Positions 58,245-64,000 of a stretch of DNA of 64,000 nucleotides are shown piece after piece. The first letter of the stretch is position 1. Every line of letters begins with the position of its first letter. A program made the position numbers and the translations under genes. This stretch comes from JBBPYC01 sp965218765. GTDB lineage: Bacteria > Pseudomonadota > Gammaproteobacteria > Burkholderiales > Burkholderiaceae_C. The notes beneath the pieces are model-generated. The model was not told the origin of the DNA and did no database searches. It was given only the letters and a program-made list of their open reading frames with translations. The stretch is taken from positions 1,054,001 through 1,118,000 of the forward strand of contig CBDCLU010000002.1 in assembly GCA_965218765.1 (NCBI GenBank), given 5' to 3'.

Positions 58245-59867
58245 TCAATTCTTGATATCCACCCCATAGAACGTGTGCCGCCCGAACGGGCTCAGCTTGA
58301 AATCGATCACTTCATTGCGCACCGGCTTCAACTGCACCGCGTGCGCGATCGTGAACCACGGAGCTTGCTCTTTGAAGAGGACCTGGGCCCGTCGGTAGAG
58401 TTCGGCGCGGTCGGCCTGCTTGGAGATGGTCTTGGCCTTGACCACCAGTTCGTTGTAGGGTTGGTAGCACCACTTGGCGACGTTGCCGCCGCCCGGCACG
58501 GCCGCATCGCAGCCGAGCAAGGTGTGCAGGAAATTGTCCGGGTCGCCGTTGTCGCCGGTCCAGCCGAACATGCCCATCTGGTGTTCGCCGGCCTGCAGGC
58601 GTTTTCGTTACTCGCCCCATTCGAACGTCTTGATCTCGGCCTTCACGCCGATCTTGGCGAGATCGGCCTGCATCAGCTCGGCAATCCGTTTGGCGTTCGG
58701 GTTGTAGGGGCGCTGCACGGGCATGGCCCAGAGGTCGGTCGTCAGGTTGCTGACGCCCGCTTCCGAGAGCAGTTTCTTCGCGCCTTCAGGGTCGAACGGG
58801 ACATCTTTGACGTCATCGTTGTACGACCACATGCTTGGCGGAATCGGGTTCTTGGCGGGGATGCCGGTGGACAGATACACCGCATCGATGATGGCTTTTT
58901 TATCGATCGCCATGCTGATGGCCTTGCGCGCGCGCACGTCGTCGAATGGTTTCTTTTGCGTGTTGAATGCGAGATAGCCGACGTTCAGACCGGGTTGCTC
59001 GAGCACCTTGATGTCCTTGTTCGCGCGCATCGCATCCAGGTCGGCCGGGTTCGGATACGGCATCAGATGGCATTCGCCTTTTTGCACCTTGGCCCAGCGC
59101 ACCGACGCGTCGGGCGTGATGGCAAAGATCAGGTCGTCGAGCTTGGCCCGGCCGGCCCAGTAGTCCGGATTCGCCTTGAAGCGCAGGATCGCATCCTTCT
59201 GATACTGCACGAGGTAAAACGGGCCGGTGCCGATCGGCTCCTGGTCGATCTTCTCTTGTGTGCCGGCTTTCAGCATCGCGTCCGCGTATTCCTTCGATTG
59301 CACACCTGCATACTGCATCGCGAGATTCGCAAGGAACGGCGCTTCCGGCTTGTTCAGCGTGAATTTGACCGTGTGGTCGTCCACCTTCTCAACCGATTTC
59401 AGCAGCTTGGGCAGCCCCATGTCGTTGAAGTACGAATGGTTCGGGCTCGTGACCTTGAAGTACGGGTTGTCTTCTCTCCACTGCCGATCGATCATGAACA
59501 GGATGTCGTCGGCGTTGAAGTCGCGCGTGGGCTTGAAGTTCTTGTTGGTGCTGTGAAATTTCACGCCTTTGCGCAGCTTGAACGTGTAGACCAGGCCGTC
59601 GTTCGAGATAGTCCAGCTCTCGGCCAGACCAGGCATGACCTGGGTGCCGCCGCGCTCGAACTTGACGATCGTGTCGTAGATCTGGTCGCTCACGTCGAAC
59701 GAGGTGCCGGTCGTGTTGATGCCGGGATAGAAGTTTTCCGGGCTGCCTTCGGAGCAATAGACCAGCGTCTTGGCCGCGGCGGCGCTGCAGGCGAGTGCGA
59801 AGGCAGCCGGCACCACGAGCGCAGCGGCTCGGCGCAGGCGGCGTGAAGCGGTTGAAGCGGTTTGCAT
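58245..59867 (-). pseudogene. dppA: Dipeptide ABC transporter binding protein, one in-frame stop
   Basis: A complete SBP_bac_5 (DppA-type) gene of 541 codons. Signal peptide (LVVPAAFALACSAAAA), then VYCSEGSPENFYPGINTTGT, a helical and beta body, and a C-terminus GRHTFYGVDIKN. At codon 420 (bases 58608-58610) a TAA stands where relatives have Tyr (FEWGE-stop-RKRLQAGEHQ). The frame continues perfectly afterwards. So one substitution breaks the gene, giving a 419-residue product without the end of the C-terminal lobe. ATG 59867 has AAGGAG 8-9 bases upstream. Last gene of the dppBCDF-A operon. Confidence 0.9.
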
Positions 59868-59938
59868 GAGTCGTGGCTCCTTGTGTTGAAACGGGGCAAA
59901 CGGGCAAATAGGTGGTGGTCTGAGGGCGCGGCGAAACA

Positions 59939-60994
59939 TCACAGCGCTGTCTGCATGCTGCCAAGCGTGGCGCCAGCATGCCTGGCCACCGGGTCCACGC
60001 GATCCAGAAACTTCTCCGCATGATGACAGGCCACCTGGCGTGCATCAACCATGCGCAGCATTGGGCGCTCCGCGATGCAGCGCTGGGTCGCATGCGCGCA
60101 GCGCGTGTTGAACACGCAGCCAGGCGGCGGATCGAGCGGCGACGGCAGCTCGCCCTTGAGCACGACGCGCGGCAAGCCGAGGCCTGGCGTCGAGGCCAGC
60201 AGCGCTTGCGTGTACGGGTGCAGCGGCCGCGCGAACAAACGCAGCTTGTCGCCCTGCTCCAACGCGTGGCCCAGGTACATCACGAGCACGTCGTGCGCGA
60301 TGTGCCGCACCACGCCGAGGTCGTGCGAGATGAACAGGTAAGCGAGCCCGAGCTCGGCCTGCAGATCCGCCAGCAGATTGAGCACCTGCGCCTGGATCGA
60401 TACGTCGAGCGCGGACACCGGCTCATCGGCGACCAGCAGGCGCGGCTCGAGCATCAGCGCGCGCGCGATCGCGATGCGCTGGCGCTGGCCGCCGGAGAAC
60501 ATGTGCGGATAGCGGTTCGCGAACTCGGGCCGCAGGCCGACCTTGGCGAGCATCTGGCGCGCCTTGTCCTGCCGCTCTGCGCGCGGCAGGTCGGTGTTGA
60601 TCGTGAGCGGGTCTTCCAGCACGCTTGCGATCTTCTTGCGCGGGTTCAGCGAACCATACGGGTTCTGGAACACGAGCTGCACCGCGCGCCGCAGCTCGGT
60701 GGCGCGGGCGGCGGGCGGCGCAGCGGTGTCGATGCCGATCAGTTGCAGGCTGCCGCTGGTGGGTTTTTCGATCAACGTGACCAGGCGTGCGAGCGTCGAC
60801 TTGCCGCAGCCGGATTCGCCGACGACGGCCAACGTGCGGCCGCGCGCGATCCGGAACGACACGCCGCCGACCGCCTGCAGTTCGGCCGCCCTGTGGAACA
60901 GGCCGCGGCGGACGCGATAGACGCGGCGCAGGTCGGCGGCTTCGACGACGGGCTCGTCGTCAGCTGCCGTTGTAGTCGCTGTGGTGCTGCTCAT
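59939..60994 (-). CDS. dppF: Dipeptide ABC transporter ATP-binding protein (DppF-like)
   Basis: 351 residues: Walker A VGESGCGKSTLA, Q-loop LVFQNPYGSLNPRKK, signature FSGGQRQRIAIARAL, Walker B LLVADEPVSALDV, H-loop ISHDLGVV. The C-terminal oligopeptide/dipeptide extension has the Cys-rich cluster GCVFNTRCAHATQRC, which in family relatives binds Fe-S. It energises the importer with DppD. ATGA overlap with the dppD stop codon (60991-60994) shows coupling. Confidence 0.93.
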   Translation of the reverse strand: MSSTTATTTAADDEPVVEAADLRRVYRVRRGLFHRAAELQAVGGVSFRIARGRTLAVVGESGCGKSTLARLVTLIEKPTSGSLQLIGIDTAAPPAARATELRRAVQLVFQNPYGSLNPRKKIASVLEDPLTINTDLPRAERQDKARQMLAKVGLRPEFANRYPHMFSGGQRQRIAIARALMLEPRLLVADEPVSALDVSIQAQVLNLLADLQAELGLAYLFISHDLGVVRHIAHDVLVMYLGHALEQGDKLRLFARPLHPYTQALLASTPGLGLPRVVLKGELPSPLDPPPGCVFNTRCAHATQRCIAERPMLRMVDARQVACHHAEKFLDRVDPVARHAGATLGSMQTAL

Positions 60995-62031
60995 GCGGCC
61001 ACTCCGGATCGCAGCACGCCGCCATCGTCGGCGATGCGCGCCAGCCGATCGAGGCGGCCCAACGGGTAGTGGCACCGCACGGCGGCGTCGTCGGCACCGT
61101 CGGCATTACCCAGCGGCAACAGCGCAGGCCGGTCCGCGACGCACCGCGCGGTGGCCCAAAGGCAGCGCGGCGCGAACAGGCAGCCGCCGGGCCGATCGTG
61201 CAGGCCCGGCACCACACCCGCGATCGTGGCGAGCCGGCCGTCGGGTGCGGCGGTCTCGGGCCGCGCGGCCAGCAGCGCTGCCGTGTATGGATGCTGCGGC
61301 GCGGCAAACAACGCGCGCGTGCATTGCTGCTCCATCACCTGCCCCGCATACATCACGGCCACGCGTTGCGCCATGTCGGCCACCACGCCCATGTTGTGCG
61401 TGATCAGCACAAGCGCCATGCCGCGCTCCTGCTGCAGACCGCGCAGCAGGTCGAGGATCTGGGCCTGGATCGTCACGTCGAGCGCGGTGGTCGGCTCGTC
61501 GGCGATCAGCAGCCGCGGGTTGCAGGCGATCGCCATCGCGATCATCACGCGCTGGTTCATGCCGCCGGACAGCTGATGCGGATAGGCCGAAAGGCGCGAT
61601 GCGGCAGCCGGGATGCCGACCTGGTCCAGCAGCGCGACGGCGCGCGCCCTGGCTTCGGACTTGCCGAGCTTCAGGTGCAGCCGCAGCGTCTCGATGAGCT
61701 GGAAGCCGACGGTGAAGCACGGGTTCAGGCTCGTCGTCGGCTCCTGAAAGATCATCGCGACGTCCTTGCCCGTGAGCTGGCGCCGCTCAGCCGCCGACAG
61801 CTGCTGCAGATCGCGTCCGTCGAACTGCACCTGGTCGGCGCGCACCTCGCCCGGATACGCGATCAACCCCATCAGCGCCATCATCGTGACGCTCTTGCCC
61901 GAGCCCGATTCGCCGACGATGCCGAGCACTTCGCCGGCCAGCGTGCGCAGGCTCACGCCGTCGACCGCATGCAACACACCGCCCTGGGTCGGGAAATCGA
62001 CGTGCAGGTCGTGGATGTCGAGCAGGTTCAT
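60991..62031 (-). CDS. dppD: Dipeptide ABC transporter ATP-binding protein (DppD-like)
   Basis: 346 residues: Walker A VGESGSGKSVTMMA, Q-loop MIFQEPTTSLNPC, signature LSGGMNQRVMIAMAI, Walker B LLIADEPTTALDV, H-loop ITHNMGVV. The C-terminal oligo_HPY region contains GCLFAPRCLWATARC. AAGGGC precedes ATG 62031. Pairs with DppF; located 70 bases behind dppC. Confidence 0.93.
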   Translation of the reverse strand: MNLLDIHDLHVDFPTQGGVLHAVDGVSLRTLAGEVLGIVGESGSGKSVTMMALMGLIAYPGEVRADQVQFDGRDLQQLSAAERRQLTGKDVAMIFQEPTTSLNPCFTVGFQLIETLRLHLKLGKSEARARAVALLDQVGIPAAASRLSAYPHQLSGGMNQRVMIAMAIACNPRLLIADEPTTALDVTIQAQILDLLRGLQQERGMALVLITHNMGVVADMAQRVAVMYAGQVMEQQCTRALFAAPQHPYTAALLAARPETAAPDGRLATIAGVVPGLHDRPGGCLFAPRCLWATARCVADRPALLPLGNADGADDAAVRCHYPLGRLDRLARIADDGGVLRSGVAA

Positions 62032-62101
62032 CCGGCGATGCCCTTGCTGGCAGCAGCCGAGAAACAATCAACAGCCCGCCGTTGGTTTACTTTGATGGTC
62101 A

Positions 62102-63040
62102 TCATCGCTTCAGCTTCGGATCGAGCGCATCGCGCAGCCCGTCGCCGAGCAAGTTGAACGCGAGCACGGCCAGCAGGATCGCCAGGCCCGGGAACGTCAC
62201 GACCCACCAGGCTCTGAGCACGAACTCGCGCGCATCGGCGAGCATCGTGCCCCACTCCGGTGATGGCGGCTGCGCGCCGAGCCCCAAGAAGCCGAGCGCC
62301 GCCGCATCCAGGATCGCGGTCGACACGCCGAGCGACGCCTGCACGATCAGCGGCGCCGCGCAGTTCGGCAGCACCTCGCGCAGCATCAGCCGCAGCGTGC
62401 CGGCACCGCTGATGCGCGCGGCCGTCACGTAATCGCGCCCGATTTCACTGAGCACCGCCGCGCGCGTGATGCGGACGTAATGCGGCAGCACGACGATCGC
62501 GACCGCCAGCATCGCGTTGATCAGCCCGGGCCCGAGGATCGCGACGATCACGATCGCGAGCAGCAGGCTCGGCAACGTCAGCACGATGTCCATCAGCCGC
62601 AGGATTGCAATCTCGATGAGGCCGCGCGCAAAGCCTGCGATCAGCCCGAGCGCGATGCCGAGCGCAATCGAGATCGCGACCACCGCGATGCCGATCGACA
62701 GCGACAGCCGCGCGCCCCAGATCAGCCGCGACAGGATGTCGCGCCCGATCGCATCGGTGCCGAGCAGATACCGAACCGAGCCGCCCTGCTGCCAGCACGG
62801 CGGCTGCAGGAACACGCTGCTGTTCGTCTCATTCGGCGCATGCGGCGCGAGCCACGGCGCAAGCAGCGCGACCAGCAGCAATGCGGCAATCACGATCAGG
62901 CCGGCGACCGCGCCACGATTCGCAGAGAACGCGGTCCAGAACTCGCGCAGCGGGCCTGGCGGCGCACCGGTCGGCGTCGGCTCGACCGCATGCGGCAGCA
63001 CGTTGGCATCGAGCGGCAGTGAATCGGAAGGCCGGCTCAT
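62102..63040 (-). CDS. dppC: Dipeptide ABC transporter permease (DppC-like)
   Basis: 312 residues: an OppC_N helix (AVAGLIVIAALLLVALLAPW), then the periplasmic loop LLGTDAIGRDILSRLIWGAR and a BPD_transp_1 core with the EAA-type coupling loop TAARISGAGTLRLMLREVLP. Five to six membrane helices. ATG 63040 overlaps the dppB stop codon (ATGA). The long open frame upstream is a shadow of dppB. Confidence 0.93.
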   Translation of the reverse strand: MSRPSDSLPLDANVLPHAVEPTPTGAPPGPLREFWTAFSANRGAVAGLIVIAALLLVALLAPWLAPHAPNETNSSVFLQPPCWQQGGSVRYLLGTDAIGRDILSRLIWGARLSLSIGIAVVAISIALGIALGLIAGFARGLIEIAILRLMDIVLTLPSLLLAIVIVAILGPGLINAMLAVAIVVLPHYVRITRAAVLSEIGRDYVTAARISGAGTLRLMLREVLPNCAAPLIVQASLGVSTAILDAAALGFLGLGAQPPSPEWGTMLADAREFVLRAWWVVTFPGLAILLAVLAFNLLGDGLRDALDPKLKR

Positions 63041-64000
63041 GGGCTTTGCCTGATGCGCGGGTTGATCAGGCCGTAGGCGACGTCCACCAGCAGGTTCACC
63101 GCCATCACGATCACGCCGAGCAGCAGCATGCCGCCCTGCAACACCGGATAGTCGCGCCGGCCGATCGCCTCGATCAGCCATTTGCCGACGCCGGGCCAGG
63201 AAAAGATCGTCTCGGTCAGGATCGCGCCCGTGAACAGCACGCCGACCTGCAGCCCGATCACGGTGACGACCGGCACCATCGCGTTGCGCAGCGCGTGCAC
63301 GGCCACCACGCGCAGCGGCGCGAGCCCCTTCGCGCGTGCGGTGCGTATGTAGTCCTCGCCGAGCACTTCGAGCATCGCCGAGCGCGTCATGCGCGCGATC
63401 ACCGCGAGCGGGTTGGTGCCGAGCACGATTGCCGGCAGGATCAGGTGCTGCACGGCGGAAGCAAACGCGCCCTGCTCGCCCGACAGCAGCGAGTCGATCA
63501 GCAGAAAGCCGGTGCGCGGCTCGATGTAGTAGAGCACCGCGATGCGGCCGGACACGGGCGTCCAGCCCAGCTGCACCGAGAAGAACAGGATCAGCAGCAG
63601 GCCCCACCAGAAGATCGGCATCGAATAACCGGTCAGCGCGGTGGCCATCACGCCGTGGTCGAAGATCGAATTGTGCTTGACGGCGGCCAGCATGCCGGCC
63701 GGGATGCCGAGCAGCAGCGCGAAGCCCACTGCGCACAGCGCGAGCTCCATCGTGGCCGGGAACAGCGCCAGAAGCTCGTCCAGCACGGGCGCCTGCGTGA
63801 TCGCCGATTTGCCGAGGTCGCCCTGCAGCACGCGGCCGATATAAAGGCCGTACTGTTCGATCAGCGGCCGGTCCAGCCCGAAGTCTTTCAGCAGCTGCGC
63901 ATGCCGCACCGGGTCGATGCCACGCTCGCCCGCCAGCGTCTCGATCGGGTCGCCAGGCACCAGCCGGATCAAAAAGAACGCGAGCAGCGTCATGCCGATA
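63037..64000 (-). CDS. dppB: Dipeptide ABC transporter permease (DppB-like), 5' end outside the window
   Basis: The gene is cut by the window end. It begins within the first helix (TLLAFFLIRLVPGDPIETL, the family PGDP motif). Then come the periplasmic loop, GMLAAVKHNSIFDH, and the coupling loop ARAKGLAPLRVVAVHALRNA. About 318 residues are visible, and relatives have about 15-20 more at the N-terminus. Upstream gene of the dppBCDF-A operon. Confidence 0.92.
   Translation of the reverse strand, partial: IGMTLLAFFLIRLVPGDPIETLAGERGIDPVRHAQLLKDFGLDRPLIEQYGLYIGRVLQGDLGKSAITQAPVLDELLALFPATMELALCAVGFALLLGIPAGMLAAVKHNSIFDHGVMATALTGYSMPIFWWGLLLILFFSVQLGWTPVSGRIAVLYYIEPRTGFLLIDSLLSGEQGAFASAVQHLILPAIVLGTNPLAVIARMTRSAMLEVLGEDYIRTARAKGLAPLRVVAVHALRNAMVPVVTVIGLQVGVLFTGAILTETIFSWPGVGKWLIEAIGRRDYPVLQGGMLLLGVIVMAVNLLVDVAYGLINPRIRQSP

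Noticed and set aside
58227..59846. 539-codon plus-strand frame opposite dppA
   Set aside because: Shadow of dppA, with low-complexity His/Arg-rich translation.

Overview
The window is 64 kb of GC-rich (roughly 60-65 %) proteobacterial chromosome. Gene content and protein style point to a beta-proteobacterium of the order Burkholderiales, Comamonadaceae-like. The evidence is parE/lytic transglycosylase/parC adjacency, Crp-FtsK-LolA next to TrxB, the rpmB-rpmG pair, a TRAP/Gfo-Idh catabolic island and an HGDQAAYD-type ParC. The species call is inference; no rRNA or tRNA gene was recognised.

Layout. 1-15 kb: the end of a TgpA-like membrane transglutaminase, a MltB lytic transglycosylase, then two neighbouring modules of the poorly understood circularly permuted ATP-grasp / alpha-E / transglutaminase system. 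One module is on the minus strand (separate ATP-grasp and alpha-E genes). The other is on the plus strand (DUF2126 transglutaminase, an ATP-grasp/alpha-E fusion, a second transglutaminase). comEC lies between them. 15-23 kb: an accessory catabolic island bracketed by IS701-type and IS3-type remnants, with aroQ and a DctPQM TRAP transporter divergent from a GntR regulator, a Gfo/Idh/MocA oxidoreductase, a dimeric alpha-beta barrel protein, a VOC protein and a RidA protein. 23-46 kb: mostly core genes, namely parC-slt-parE, an MFS transporter, a methyltransferase, lolA-ftsK-crp/fnr, trxB, rpmB-rpmG, an EamA exporter, a fatty acid desaturase, rsmB, purN, a YceH protein, an acyl-CoA dehydrogenase pair and a Tat-exported hydrolase.

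46.2-53.4 kb: the most unusual region, a cluster of integron cassettes without an integrase in the window (a CALIN-type array). Ten complete attC sites and one truncated attC site delimit eleven cassettes, all reading on the plus strand. They encode unknown proteins, a YecR-like lipoprotein, a small Cys-rich exported protein and a family of three sister cassettes. Two insertion sequences sit in the array with recognisable target duplications. An IS50-type IS4 element splits a cassette gene that can be rebuilt exactly, and an IS481 element lies at the 3' end.

53.4-64 kb: a decayed zone with tandem repeats and three BrnT/BrnA toxin-antitoxin copies (one intact, two broken). Then come a DUF481 outer-membrane protein, an amino-acid-type binding protein, a HigA antitoxin remnant, a DUF1080 lipoprotein and a dipeptide-type ABC importer (dppBCDF-A). 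The importer's binding-protein gene carries one in-frame stop codon.

How they fit: the left and middle parts are housekeeping plus one transported-substrate catabolic island. The right part is a genome-plasticity zone where cassettes, insertion sequences and toxin-antitoxin modules have accumulated between core genes.
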